DNA of 64,000 bases from JAHFPN01 sp963765745 (GCA_963765745.1 CAVXXM010000010.1:145952-209951), one strand, 5' to 3'. Shown: positions 42,902 through 57,088, counted from the stretch's first letter. The notes: a model not told the origin generated them from the letters alone. Numbers and translations are program-made.

Positions 42902-43849
42902 ATGCGGACACAGTTCCAGCACACCATTGCCAGGCGGATCGAGCTTCTCGGCTGCGGCATCCATAGTGGAGACCCGGCCAAGGTCGCGATTCTCCCCGGC
43001 CAGCCGAACACCGGCATCGTCTTCGTGCGCCGCGGCCGGGAGGGCACCCCCGACCGCATGATCGCGGTCACGCCCGGATCCGTCCGCAACACCGAATTCG
43101 CGACCGTTCTGGGCGACGGCAACGGCGCCCTCTGCTCGACCGTCGAGCACCTGTTGGCCGCGTTCCTCGGCCTCGGCATCGACAATGCGGTGGTCGAGGT
43201 CGAGGGCAGCGAAATGCCGATCATGGACGGCAGCGCCGCCCCGTTCGTCGAGGCAATCGATGCCGTCGGCCTTCGGCTGCAGACCGCGCCGCGCCGGTTC
43301 CTCAAGGTGCTGAAGCCGATCCGGGTCGAGGAAGGCCTTGCCAGCGGCGAGCTGCTGCCCTTCGACGGCGGTTTCCGGCTGGAAGTCGATATCGAGTTCG
43401 ATCACAAGCTGATCGGGCACCAGCGCTATGCGGCGACCCTGTCGCCCAATGTGTTCCGCCGGGAGCTGGCTCGCGCCCGCACCTTCGGCTTCATGTCGGA
43501 TGTGGCCAAGCTGTGGAGCGCCGGCTATGCGCGCGGCGCGTCGCTCGAAAACACCATCTGCCTCGCCGAAGACCGGGTGCTGAACCCGGAAGGTCTGCGC
43601 TTCCGCGACGAGTTCGTCCGTCACAAGGCGCTCGACGCGATCGGCGATCTGGCGCTGGCCGGCTTGCCGATCCTGGGGCGTTACCGTTCGGTTCGTGGCG
43701 GCCACAGGCTCAATGCCATGGTGGTCGCGGCACTGGTCGCCGACGGTTCGGCCGCCATCGTGGTCCAGCCCTCCGGCCGCCGCGATCGCGGCCATGCCGG
43801 CGTGGGCGTGCCGGCCGCAGTCCCCGCCTACGGCGCCGACGTTTCCTAA
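42902..43849 (+). CDS. lpxC: UDP-3-O-acyl-N-acetylglucosamine deacetylase
   Basis: LpxC is the zinc enzyme of the committed step of lipid A synthesis. The 315-residue protein has STVEHLLAAFLGL with one zinc His near residue 83, GSAAPF, and FVRHKALDAIGDL with the His and Asp ligands near 241 and 245. The start ATG follows GGGGCGGGGA. It is downstream of ftsZ as in many proteobacteria and has its own putative promoter region. Intact. Confidence 0.96.
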   Translation: MRTQFQHTIARRIELLGCGIHSGDPAKVAILPGQPNTGIVFVRRGREGTPDRMIAVTPGSVRNTEFATVLGDGNGALCSTVEHLLAAFLGLGIDNAVVEVEGSEMPIMDGSAAPFVEAIDAVGLRLQTAPRRFLKVLKPIRVEEGLASGELLPFDGGFRLEVDIEFDHKLIGHQRYAATLSPNVFRRELARARTFGFMSDVAKLWSAGYARGASLENTICLAEDRVLNPEGLRFRDEFVRHKALDAIGDLALAGLPILGRYRSVRGGHRLNAMVVAALVADGSAAIVVQPSGRRDRGHAGVGVPAAVPAYGADVS

Positions 43850-43968
43850 CCCGCCACAAAGGCGACTGATTCCACCGCTAGCGCCATGGTGGGAACTGGC
43901 CGTTTTCGCTACAACAATGCGGTCCGGAAGGGCTCGTTTCGAGCTTCCCACGGGGGTTTCAAGGGTTG

Positions 43969-44892
43969 ATGCGTCGCATTCCTCGCACCGAGCGCGGCAC
44001 TTCCTTCAGCGCGGTCCTCTGCCTAGCCGCGATGCTGGCGCTGCCGCTCGGCGGCTGCGCGTCGCTCGACAGTTTCTCGCTCAATAGCCTGTTCGGCGCC
44101 AAGGAGGACGACGGTCTGCTGACCGAGCAGCCGGCCGACAAGCTCTACAACGAAGGCCTCACGCTCATGAACCGGCGCGAATACGACGACGCCGCCAAGA
44201 AGTTCATCGAGGTCGACCGCCAGCATCCCTATTCGGAATGGGCGCGCAAATCGCTGCTGATGACGGCGTACGCCTTCTACGAGAACGGCAAGTACGACGA
44301 CACGATCCAGGCGGCGCGGCGCTATGTGACGCTGCATCCGGGCAGCCCCGATGCGGCCTATGCGCAGTACCTGATGGCGTCGTCCTTTTTCGACCAGATC
44401 CCCGACATCACCCGCGACCAGGGCCGGACCGAGCGCGCGCTGACCGCGCTCGACGAGGTGATGCGCAAATATCCCAATACCGAGTATGCCGAGAGCGCCA
44501 AGAAGAAGGTCGAGGTCGCGCGCGACCAGCTCGCCGGCAAGGAAATGATGATCGGCCGCTGGAACCTCGAGCGGCGCAACTACACCGGCGCCATCAACCG
44601 CTTCAAGGCCGTGGTCACGCAATACCAGACCACGCGGCACGTCGAAGAGGCGCTGATGCGGCTGACCGAGGCCTATATGGCGCTCGGCATCGTGAACGAG
44701 GCGCAGACCGCGGCCGCCGTGCTCGGGCACAATTTCCCGGACAGCCCCTGGTACCAGGACGCCTTCAAGCTGGTGCAGTCGGGCGGCCTGGAGCCGCGCG
44801 AGCACAAGCAATCCTGGATCAGCAAGGCGTTCGGCACGTTCAGCGCCAGCACGATTACGCGGCGCGATCATCGGCAACTAGCGATCTTGTGA
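43969..44892 (+). CDS. bamD: Outer membrane assembly lipoprotein BamD
   Basis: BamD is the essential lipoprotein of the BAM complex that inserts beta-barrels into the outer membrane. A signal peptide ends in the lipobox LGGC. The mature protein has repeated helical TPR-like units beginning ADKLYNEGLTLMNRREYDDAAKKF, with FIEVDRQHPYSEWARKS and ARRYVTLHPGSPDAAYAQYL characteristic of the family. The ATG at 43969 was preferred over the TTG three bases upstream. It lies between lpxC and recN, a common alphaproteobacterial order. Intact. Confidence 0.95.
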   Translation: MRRIPRTERGTSFSAVLCLAAMLALPLGGCASLDSFSLNSLFGAKEDDGLLTEQPADKLYNEGLTLMNRREYDDAAKKFIEVDRQHPYSEWARKSLLMTAYAFYENGKYDDTIQAARRYVTLHPGSPDAAYAQYLMASSFFDQIPDITRDQGRTERALTALDEVMRKYPNTEYAESAKKKVEVARDQLAGKEMMIGRWNLERRNYTGAINRFKAVVTQYQTTRHVEEALMRLTEAYMALGIVNEAQTAAAVLGHNFPDSPWYQDAFKLVQSGGLEPREHKQSWISKAFGTFSASTITRRDHRQLAIL

Positions 44893-44962
44893 CGTCTCCT
44901 GTGAGCGGAGCCGCGGTGGCGGCTTTTCACGGTTCGTTCTTGCGCTAGACTTGGCCCCGCCC

Positions 44963-46639
44963 ATGCTGACCCATCTTTCGATTCGCGACATCGTCCTCAT
45001 CGAGAAGCTCGATCTCGATCTCGCCGCCCGTCTCACTGTGCTCACGGGAGAGACCGGCGCCGGCAAATCGATCGTGCTCGACGCGTTCGCGCTCGCGCTC
45101 GGCAGCCGCGGCGACGCGGCGCTGGTGCGTCAGGGCGCGGAGCACGGGCAGGTGGTGGCGGCCTTCGACGTGAAGCAGGGCCACCCCGCGCTCGCGGTGC
45201 TGAAGGCCAACGATCTCGATATCGACAACGAGGGCGATCTGATCCTGCGCCGCGTGCAGCTCGCCGACGGGCGCACGCGCGCGTTCATCAACGACCAGCC
45301 GGTGAGCGTGCAGGTGCTGCGCGAGGTCGGCGGCAAGCTGGTGGAAATCCACGGCCAGCATGACGAGCGCGCGCTGGTGGATCAGGCCACGCACCGCATG
45401 CTGCTCGACGCCTTCGCCGGCCACGCCGATCGCGTGGCCGAGGTGCGGCGCCTGTGGAGCGTGTGGCGCGAGGCGGAGGCGGCGGAAAAGGCCGAGCGGG
45501 AGCGGCTGGCGCGCGCGCTCGGCGACGCCGATTACGTGCGCCATGCGGTCGAGGAATTGAAGGCGCTGGCGCCGCAGCCGGGCGAGGAACAGACTTTCGC
45601 CGAGCAGCGCGCCAAGCTGATGCGCGCGGAAAAGATTTCCGGCGATCTGCGCGAGGCCCACGAGGCGGTGGCGGGCGCGGCTTCGCCGGTGCCGACGTTA
45701 TCGGCGGCTTTGCGCAAGCTGGAGCGCCGCACCGCCGAGGCCTCCGATTTGGTCGCCGGGCCGGTCAAGGCGCTCGACACGGCGCTGCATGGGCTGGAAG
45801 AGGCCCGCGCCGGGCTCGAGGCCGCGCTGGCGCTCGCCGATTTCGATCCCAAGGAACTCGATCGCATCGAGGAGCGGCTGTTCGCGCTGCGCGCGGCGGC
45901 GCGGAAATACTCGTCGACCGTCGATGCGCTGCCGGCGGTGGCGGCGCGCTTCGTCGGCGATCTGGAGGCCATCGATCAGGGCGAGGAGCGGCTCAAGGCG
46001 CTGGGTGCCGCCGCCAAGCAGGCCGAGGGCGCCTATCGCGGCGAGGCGGTGCGGCTCTCGAACGCGCGCAAGAAGGGCGCCGAGGGCCTCGATGCGGCGG
46101 TGAACAAGGAGCTGAAGCCGCTGAAGCTGGAGCGGGCCGAGTTCATCACCGAAATCGCCAGCGATGCGGCCGCGCCGGGGCCGGACGGCTATGACCGGGT
46201 CGAGTTCTGGGTGCGGACCAATCCGGGCGCCAAGCCCGGGCCGATGATGAAAGTCGCTTCCGGCGGCGAGCTGGCGCGCTTTCTGTTGGCGCTCAAGGTC
46301 GCGCTCGCCGACCGCGGCTCGGCGCCGACGCTGGTGTTCGACGAGGTCGATAGCTCGGTCGGCGGCGCGGTGTCGGACGCGATCGGCGCGCGGCTCGCCC
46401 GCCTCGGGCAGCGCGTGCAGGTGCTCGCCGTCACCCACGCGCCGCAGGTGGCGGCGCGCGCGGCCAACCATTTCATGGTCGAGAAGACGCCGGTGGACAA
46501 GGGCAAGCGGGTGGCGACCCGGGTTCACGCGCTCGACGCGGCGGCCCGGCGCGAGGAAGTGGCGCGCATGCTGGCGGGCGAAAAAGTGACCGACGAAGCG
46601 CGCAAGGCCGCCGAGCGGCTGATCGCCGGGGCGGCGTAG
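44963..46639 (+). CDS. recN: DNA repair ATPase RecN
   Basis: RecN is an SMC-like ATPase that acts on double-strand breaks. The protein is about 558 residues, with MLTHLSIRDIVLIEKLDL at the start, Walker A GETGAGKS near residues 28-35, a long coiled coil in the middle, the signature VASGGELARFLLALKVAL, Walker B TLVFDEVDSSVGG and THAPQVAARA. The ATG at 44963 was chosen because it begins at the conserved MLTHLSI. No obvious SOS box was recognised in the 70 bases upstream. Intact. Confidence 0.95.
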   Translation: MLTHLSIRDIVLIEKLDLDLAARLTVLTGETGAGKSIVLDAFALALGSRGDAALVRQGAEHGQVVAAFDVKQGHPALAVLKANDLDIDNEGDLILRRVQLADGRTRAFINDQPVSVQVLREVGGKLVEIHGQHDERALVDQATHRMLLDAFAGHADRVAEVRRLWSVWREAEAAEKAERERLARALGDADYVRHAVEELKALAPQPGEEQTFAEQRAKLMRAEKISGDLREAHEAVAGAASPVPTLSAALRKLERRTAEASDLVAGPVKALDTALHGLEEARAGLEAALALADFDPKELDRIEERLFALRAAARKYSSTVDALPAVAARFVGDLEAIDQGEERLKALGAAAKQAEGAYRGEAVRLSNARKKGAEGLDAAVNKELKPLKLERAEFITEIASDAAAPGPDGYDRVEFWVRTNPGAKPGPMMKVASGGELARFLLALKVALADRGSAPTLVFDEVDSSVGGAVSDAIGARLARLGQRVQVLAVTHAPQVAARAANHFMVEKTPVDKGKRVATRVHALDAAARREEVARMLAGEKVTDEARKAAERLIAGAA

Positions 46640-46645
46640 AGCCTT

Positions 46646-48849
<2,204 letters not shown>

Positions 48850-48850
48850 C

Positions 48851-48961
48851 CGTCATTCCGGTCGCGGCCGAGCCCGATCAGTGCCTTCGTAGAGATCGCG
48901 CAAGCAGTCATCGGCGCGCCGCCACGCCTTCCCCATGGGCACGACGGCGTCCCGGAGACGC
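48851..48961. repeat. Partial palindromic repeat between ligA and the aminopeptidase
   Basis: CGTCATTCCGG at 48851 matches the left outer arm of the window's palindrome family and begins one base after the ligA stop. The right end (GTCCCGGAGACG near 48950) is a degenerate match to the other arm. The 111 bases between the convergent genes hold no coding sequence. Confidence 0.5.
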
Positions 48962-50785
48962 TAGGCGAGCGGCGCGGTCGCGGCCTGCAGCCACTTGCGC
49001 GTCTCGGCATCCAGCGCGGGCTCGAGCTCGCTGCGCACGAGCGCGTGATAGGCGTCGAGCCAGGCGATCTCTTCGGCGCGTGAGCAGACGCGCATCGATC
49101 AGCCGCCGGTCGATCGGCGCGCGGGTCAGCGTCTCGAACGCGAGCAGTTTTTTCTCGGCGCCCTTGGGCGCGGGCGCGGCGACCACGAGCAGAAGATTTT
49201 CGATGCGGATGCCGTAGGCGCCGGCCTTGTAGTAGCCGGGCTCGTTGGAGATCACCATGCCGGCGGCGAGTGGCGCGCTGCCGAGCTTGGAAATGCGCGC
49301 CGGGCCTTCGTGCACCGAGAGATAGCTGCCGACGCCGTGGCCGGTGCCGTGGTCGTAATCGAGGCCCGCGGCCCACAGCGGCGCGCGCGCGAAGCCGTCG
49401 ATCTGCGCGCCGGTCGCGCCTTCGGGGAACACGCTGGTGGCGATCGCGATATGGCCCTTGAGCACGAGCGTGAAGCGCTCGCGCATTTCCGCGCTCGGCT
49501 CGCCGATCGCGACGGTGCGCGTCACGTCGGTGGTGCCGTCTTCGTATTGCGCGCCGGAATCGACCAGATACAGCTCGCCGGATTTGAGCTTGCGGTTGCT
49601 CTTCTCGGTCACGCGGTAATGCACGATGGCGCCGTTGGGCCCCGCGCCGGAAATGGTCGGGAACGAAATATCCTTCAGCTTGCCGGTCTCGCGGCGGAAG
49701 GTCTCCAGCGCCTTCACCGCCTCGATCTCGCTCACGCTGCCCTTAGGCGCTTCGCGGTCGAGCCAGGCAAGAAAGCGCGTCAGCGCCGCGCCGTCGCGCG
49801 CGTGCGCCGCGCGGGCGCCGGCGATCTCGGCGGCGTTCTTGACCGCCTTCATGCGCGTGACCGGATCGGCGCCCTTGCTCACGGTGCCGCCGGCCTGCTC
49901 GATCACGTCGGCCAGGCGGCGCGGGGCGGTGGCCTGATCGAGCCGGATGGTCTTGCCGGGCGCGAGCTTGGTGAGCTGGTCTTCCAGATCGCGCTCGTGC
50001 AGCTCCGCGAGCTTGGCGAGCGCATCGCGCACCTGGTTCGAGAGCTTGCGGGAATCCACGAACAGCAGCGGCGTGCCGGTGCGCGGCACGATGGCCCAGG
50101 AGAGCGCCACCGGCGTATGCGCCACGTCGCCGCCGCGGATATTGAAGGTCCAGGCCACCGAGGCGAGATCGGACAGCACGGCGGCGTCCAGCTTCTGCTT
50201 CTCCAGCTCCGCGCGGATGCGCGCGAGCTTGGCCTCGGCGCTTTCGCCGGCGTATTTCAGGTCATGCAGCACCACGGGCGCCAGCGGCGGCGCCGGGCGG
50301 TCGGTCCATATCGCGTCGAGCGGATTGTCGGCGACCGCGACGAGCTTGCCCTTGGCGCGCGCGCAGGCTTTCGCCAGCCGCTCGGCGCCGTCGAGCGAGG
50401 TGCGCCAGGGGTCGTAGCCGAGCGCGCCGCCGGCCGGGAGATGGTCGGCGATCCAGTCCTCGGGCGTGCGCTCCATCAGGTGCTCGATGGCGAACACCGA
50501 TTTGTCGGCCTGTTCGGCGGCCTGCAGCGTGTAGCGGCCGTCGACGAACAGCGCGGCCTTGTCCGCCAGCACCATTGCGGCGCCGGTCGAGCCGCTGAAG
50601 CCGGTGAGCCACGCCAGCCGCTGCTCGGAAGGCGGCACATATTCGCTCTGGTGCCGGTCGGCGCTGGTGACGACGAAGCCGTCGAGCTTGAGGCGCTTCA
50701 GCTCCGCGCGCAGCGCCTTCACGCGCTCGGCCGCGTCGCCGCCCGCGGCGCGGTCCTCGAAGGTCTGGAATTTGGCTTCGAACAT
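48961..50785 (-). CDS. pepP: Xaa-Pro aminopeptidase, M24B family (frameshifted at C terminus)
   Basis: This cytoplasmic metallo-aminopeptidase removes N-terminal residues preceding proline. It has two creatinase-like N domains ([24 protein letters not shown]) and a pita-bread C domain. Metal ligands are the Asp of VDSGAQY, the Asp of TTDVTRT, the His of [12 protein letters not shown], and Glu in ISNEPGYY and [10 protein letters not shown]. The length of about 607 residues matches the long aminopeptidase P form. After [10 protein letters not shown] the frame shifts near 49082 and continues [15 protein letters not shown] to the stop 48961-48963. Confidence 0.92.
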
Positions 50786-50851
50786 GAGGGCGTTCTAGGG
50801 CCGGGCGGGGAGAGGTGTCGATGGGGAAGCTAGACAAAGAAATGAGGGCAG

Positions 50852-52026
50852 TCACGACTTTGCTCGTCTTGAAGGGGCTTGATCGACCGCGAAATTGATG
50901 TGTCGATGGATAACTCCACGAACAGTCATTCGGTTGGCACGGCGGCAGACGGTAGGTCGTTGACGAGATACAGCAATCAGATAGCGGTACCCCGTGAGTT
51001 CGCTGCTGGCCAGCGGACCCTGCGTAAAGTTCGGCTTGGTGCAGTCTCTGAACCGGAGTGCTCCGTTTGCATCGGCTACTTTCCATTCTGTCAATACTAG
51101 ACCTTCGACAGCTCGCTCATCGAGTATCGTGTCAACGAGTGCGTTGAATACGAGCTCAGTGTCGAGCTCCCCATCGCATCTTCCTTGAAAGCATAGTTCC
51201 ATGCGAAAGCAGATGGTCGACCCAGTTGTTCGACTTTACCTCACTTGCAGTGCGAAAGCCGCGCGCCACTTCTCCGAGCATCTGAATGATCACGCAAACG
51301 TTGTCGCGTTGCCACGCTGCGGTACTGCTCAAGTAAGTCGAGAATTGTCAGCAGATGCTGCGCCGCTCTCGTTCGCGCGACGATTTGCCGAACTTGACCA
51401 GGTTGCCCTTCAGATCTCGATCGGTCAGCGGTTCTCCGATCGCATGATCGAATGGATCTGACTGCAGCGAGAGCAAGCGTTGCATTGCTCGCCGATATTT
51501 GCAGCGAATTGCGACGTGCCACTCGCAATTCGCTACAGCCTGCATTCGTCAGATGCCCCATTGTGTGCCTGATAGCGCCCTCCATGTTCAGCATAGGACA
51601 TGACTACGGGGTAGCAGGATTGCTCAAGTAGATCGTGTATTGCTGCAAGCAGAATTCTTCCGGCTTCTTTGAACCTGATACGTTCTGCCGTGCCGACGCG
51701 TGAATGCTCGCACAATAGATGCTCGCTGGATCGATCTTCCCTGCCCAAAACCGAGTTTTCCATAGGGAATTTGTCTTGTAGGTTGAGCGAGCATCTCATC
51801 TGAAGAGCTGTCATCAAACTTCTTCGTCTTCGAAAGTTCGAGTTCCCAGCGTTGGCGATCGTAACCCATCGCGGCTTGTGCGCCAGTCAGCGTCGCCGTA
51901 ATAGTGCATCCGGACCAGATCCGGAGCGTCATAGAACCTGTGCAGGCTCGTCGTAGTCAACCACTTCTGGACTAGCGCGACATCCCCTCGCCAAACACCT
52001 TCCCCGGTGCCATTTTGTTCTCCCAT
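50852..52026 (-). CDS. Low-GC orphan gene of unknown function (broken frame)
   Basis: I do not recognise this gene. On the minus strand several consecutive pieces read like one protein of about 390 residues in shifting frames: MGEQNGTGEGVWRGD and VQKWLTTTSLHRFYDAPDL (from 52026), GYDRQRWELELSKTKKFDD, ERIRFKEAGRILLAAIHDLL with CYPVVMSYAEHGGRY, MQRLLSLQSDPFDHAIGEPL, then GELDTELVFNALVDTILDE and TGYRYLIAVSRQRP ending at 50852. Composition differs from the neighbours (28 of 60 bases G+C in 51601-51660). No signal peptide or membrane helix is apparent. It is divergent from uvrD by only 20 bases. It may be an acquired gene with sequencing errors, or a decaying remnant. Confidence 0.4.
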
Positions 52027-52046
52027 AGAATCGTACTAGGTGGTGT

Positions 52047-54617
<2,571 letters not shown>

Positions 54618-54771
54618 AAAACTTATTCGATTGTTGTGGACAAGATTGGGAACAGGCGTTGGAGACGGCCTAAAGGCTTTTCAATCGCTTAAGTGCTTTG
54701 AGCAGCTGACCGCCTGTCAGCGGGTCAAGTCTGGCCTCGCTTGATATTCCGGTTCGAAGGGAATGAATTGA

Positions 54772-54790
54772 TCGGCGCACCGCGAGCGCC
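54772..54790. promoter_or_regulatory. Hairpin / candidate operator before hicA
   Basis: CGGCGC at 54772-54777 and GCGCCG at about 54785-54790 form a perfect six-base stem around ACCGCGA, roughly 12 bases before the hicA ATG. HicB-type antitoxins repress their own operons by binding palindromes in this position, so this could be an operator; a message hairpin that limits toxin translation is the alternative. Confidence 0.4.
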
Positions 54791-54802
54791 GAGATTCACG
54801 AC

Positions 54803-54998
54803 ATGCTCACCAACAGCCGCGACATCAAACGCCGCCTTGAAAGCGAGGGCTGGATACTCGAGCGCGTGAAAGGCTCGCATCACGTTTTCCGAAATCCCAA
54901 GACCGGCAAAATCGTGGTTTTGCCATCATCCCAAGAAGGACTTGGGGCCCGGCCTTGTCCGTGCCATCTATAAGCAGGCAGGTTGGCAGCCGGATTGA
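54803..54998 (+). CDS. hicA: HicA-family mRNA interferase toxin (one frameshift)
   Basis: HicA is a small double-stranded-RNA-binding-fold toxin that cleaves mRNA. The protein reads MLTNSRDIKRRLESEGWILE then RVKGSHHVFRNPKTGKIVVLP, with the catalytic His in GSHHVF. One extra T near 54921 breaks the frame; the next frame continues HPKKDLGPGLVRAIYKQAGW and ends QPD at 54998, giving the usual length of about 65 residues. hicB follows eight bases later. The order toxin then antitoxin is typical for hicAB. Confidence 0.88.
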
Positions 54999-55005
54999 GG
55001 AAATC

Positions 55006-55299
55006 GTGCCCCACTACGTCGCCATTATTGAAGACGCGAGACCCGACAAGGCGGTCGGAGTTTGGTTCCCAGATTTGCCGGGTTGTTTCTCGGCCGGTGA
55101 CGACGTCGACGAGGCGCTTGGCAATCGCGGGCGAAGCGATCGCCCTATACGCCGAGGCTCTTGCGAAGGATGGGCGTGCCCTTCCGGCGCCACGCCCTTG
55201 TCGGCAATCAAGAAGGATCCTGCCGTCGCATCCGAAATTCGCGATCACTTGGTCGCTCTTGTTGCGTTGCCGGATCATGCCGCCGATGCGGCTGAATAG
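55006..55299 (+). CDS. hicB: HicB-family antitoxin (frameshifted)
   Basis: HicB neutralises HicA and usually represses the operon. From GTG 55006 it reads VPHYVAIIEDARPDKAVGVW then FPDLPGCFSAGDDVDEAL, the partial RNase H-like fold of the family. The next segment (AIAGEAIALYAEALAKDG) is one frame over, from about 55125 to 55195, after which the first frame resumes and ends DHLVALVALPDHAADAAE. The C terminus shows no clear helix-turn-helix or ribbon-helix-helix pattern, so direct DNA binding is uncertain. An in-frame upstream start would overlap hicA. Confidence 0.85.
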   Translation: MPHYVAIIEDARPDKAVGVWFPDLPGCFSAGDDVDEALGNRGRSDRPIRRGSCEGWACPSGATPLSAIKKDPAVASEIRDHLVALVALPDHAADAAE

Positions 55300-55305
55300 G
55301 CGGCC

Positions 55306-55731
55306 ATGGCCTTCAGCCAGAAAATCAAGGACTTCATCCATAACGCCTGGGCCGACGATTGCGTCTGCCTGGTCGCCACCATCGGCCCGGACGGGCCGAA
55401 CGTCAGCCCCAAGGGCAGCCTGATCATTTTCGACGACAATCATCTGGCCTATTGGGAGCGCGCCAAGCGCAAGGCGCATTCGAACCTGGCGCACGATCCG
55501 CGCGTCGTGGTGGTCTACAGCAACATGAAGGCGTTCCGCGAAAAGAAGCTGCAATCGGCGGTGTTGCGGTTTTACGGCACAGCCAAGGTGCACGAGAGCG
55601 GCCCGATCAAGGACGCGATTTTCGCCAAGCTCAACGATCGCGAACAGAAGCACGAGGGCGCCGATGTCGGCTTCGGCGTGCTGGTCAAGATCGACCGCGC
55701 CGAGGATCTGCGCGGCCGGCCGCTCGAATAG
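55306..55731 (+). CDS. Pyridoxamine 5'-phosphate oxidase-fold flavin-binding protein
   Basis: The 141-residue protein belongs to the PNPOx-like split-barrel family, whose members bind FMN, F420 or heme. CVCLVATIGPDGPNVSPKGS and LAYWERAKRKAHSNLAHDPRV are the family features, followed by LRFYGTAKVHESG. It resembles the general stress-type members rather than true PdxH, which is larger. It starts six bases after hicB and its stop shares bases with the prmA GTG, so it may be co-transcribed with both. The substrate is unknown. Confidence 0.85.
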   Translation: MAFSQKIKDFIHNAWADDCVCLVATIGPDGPNVSPKGSLIIFDDNHLAYWERAKRKAHSNLAHDPRVVVVYSNMKAFREKKLQSAVLRFYGTAKVHESGPIKDAIFAKLNDREQKHEGADVGFGVLVKIDRAEDLRGRPLE

Positions 55732-56667
55732 TGAGCTCTACTTTTTTCGCGCGCCTTTCGGCCGATGCCGAAGCGGCGAAGCGCGTGGCCGCGCTGCTCG
55801 CCGAAAGCCTCGATGCCTATGGCGCCGCGGTTGCGGCCATCGAGGGCGAGGGGAGCTGGATCGTCGAAGCGCATTTCGTGCGCGAGCCGGACCGCGCCGT
55901 GGTCACCGAGCTGGTGCGGGTCGCGGCCGGCGACGAGGCCGCGGCGGCGATCGAGTTCGGCACGCTCGAGCCGAAAGGACTGGACCGCGGCGAGCCGCGC
56001 GGCGCTCGTGCCGGTGCGGGTCGGGCGCTTCGTCCTGCACGGCGGCCACGACCGCGAGGCGGTAGCGCCGAACGAGATCGGCATCGAGATCGAGGCGGCG
56101 CTCGCCTTCGGCACCGGCCATCACGGCACCACGCAGGGCTGTCTGCGCGCGATCGAGCGGGTCGCGCGCCGCCGGCGTCCGCGGCGCATTCTGGATATCG
56201 GCACCGGCACCGGCGTGCTCGCCATCGCCGCCGCGCGCGTCTTTCGCCGGCCGGTCGTCGCGTGCGACATCGACCCGGTCGCGGTCGAGACCGCGCGCGC
56301 GAATGCGCGGGCCAATCGTGCGGGCGCTTTCGTTCGCATCGTGCACGCGGACGGAACCAATGCGCCGGCGATCCGCGCCGGCGCGCCTTATGACTTGGTG
56401 CTCGCCAATATCGTGCTCGGTCCGCTGAAGCTGCTCGCCAAGCCCGTGGCGCGATTGCTGGCGCCGCGGGCGAGCGTGGTGCTTTCGGGATTGCTGCCGG
56501 AGCAGGCCAATGCGGCGCTCGCGGCGTGGCGCGCCGTGGGCCTGAAGCTCGTGCGCCGCGACACGCTGGAGGGCTGGGTCACGCTCACGCTCGTCGCGCT
56601 AAACGCAAACGCCCCGGCGATTGCCCGCCGGGGCGTGAAATTCGGTGAAGCGCGCCGCCTTACTTGA
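55731..56667 (+). CDS. prmA: Ribosomal protein L11 methyltransferase PrmA (one frameshift)
   Basis: PrmA trimethylates ribosomal protein L11. The N-terminal substrate-recognition domain begins FFARLSADAEAAKRVAALL, and the methyltransferase domain has FGTGHHGTTQGCLRAIERV, motif I LDIGTGTGVLAIAAAR and the NPPF-like catalytic position as LANIVLGPL. One extra G near 55975 shifts the frame before DWTAASRAALVPVRVG. The open frame ends at 56667, past a terminator hairpin and overlapping the next gene; a TAA at 56600-56602 in another frame would end it at the family-typical point if one more indel is present. Confidence 0.88.
56609..56636. terminator. Bidirectional terminator between prmA and a small convergent gene
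   Basis: A perfect 11-bp stem (ACGCCCCGGCG at 56609-56619, complement at 56626-56636) with loop ATTGCC. It lies inside the present prmA frame and 24 bases after the stop of the small minus-strand gene. On the minus strand it is followed by TTGCGTTT. Confidence 0.8.
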
Positions 56668-56917
56668 CGAAGGGCAGGTCCTTGGAGTCGCGGAGCGTCG
56701 CGCGATAGCCGGAATTCTTCAGCACGTCCTCGGGGATGAGGTGGACGTGGTTGCGGATTTCCCGCTCGACCTGGCGCATGCGCGCCTCGACGAAGGCGTC
56801 GTACAGGCGGGTCCAGAAGCCCTTGGCGGGCAGCGTCTTGGCGGGCAGCGCCTTCGCCGGCTGCGTCTTGATGACAGCGGTAGTCGCGGGTGCGGTTCCG
56901 TAAGTGATGGTCGTCAT
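56660..56917 (-). CDS. Small basic protein of unknown function
   Basis: The 85-residue protein has an N-terminal half with the imperfect repeat PAKALPAKTLPAKG and a C-terminal half that looks helical and amphipathic (WTRLYDAFVEARMRQVEREIRNH). It ends KNSGYRATLRDSKDLPFVK. A good AAGGAGA ribosome-binding site sits before ATG 56917, which supports translation. The layout (short basic lead plus one helix) recalls DUF1127-type small rhizobial proteins, but I do not see that family's core motif. The 170 bases upstream contain no gene and probably the promoter. Confidence 0.7.
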   Translation of the reverse strand: MTTITYGTAPATTAVIKTQPAKALPAKTLPAKGFWTRLYDAFVEARMRQVEREIRNHVHLIPEDVLKNSGYRATLRDSKDLPFVK

Positions 56918-57088
56918 GGGTGTGTCTCCTTCGGTTGCGGGCTCCGGGACACCCTCCCGGATTTCCCTTGTGCACTGCGATATACGCTGCGAGGCCGCAT
57001 GAGAAATAGGTCAGCACGCATGTCTCACCTGCGAAAAACGCAGGGTTTCACAAAGACTTGAGTAAGGATTGGGCAGGGCGGTAGTGGG

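Noticed and set aside
49310..50833. Open frame of 507 codons on the plus strand
   Set aside because: It is the complement of the Xaa-Pro aminopeptidase, whose metal ligands are all present. The product is low-complexity Arg/Gly/Val.
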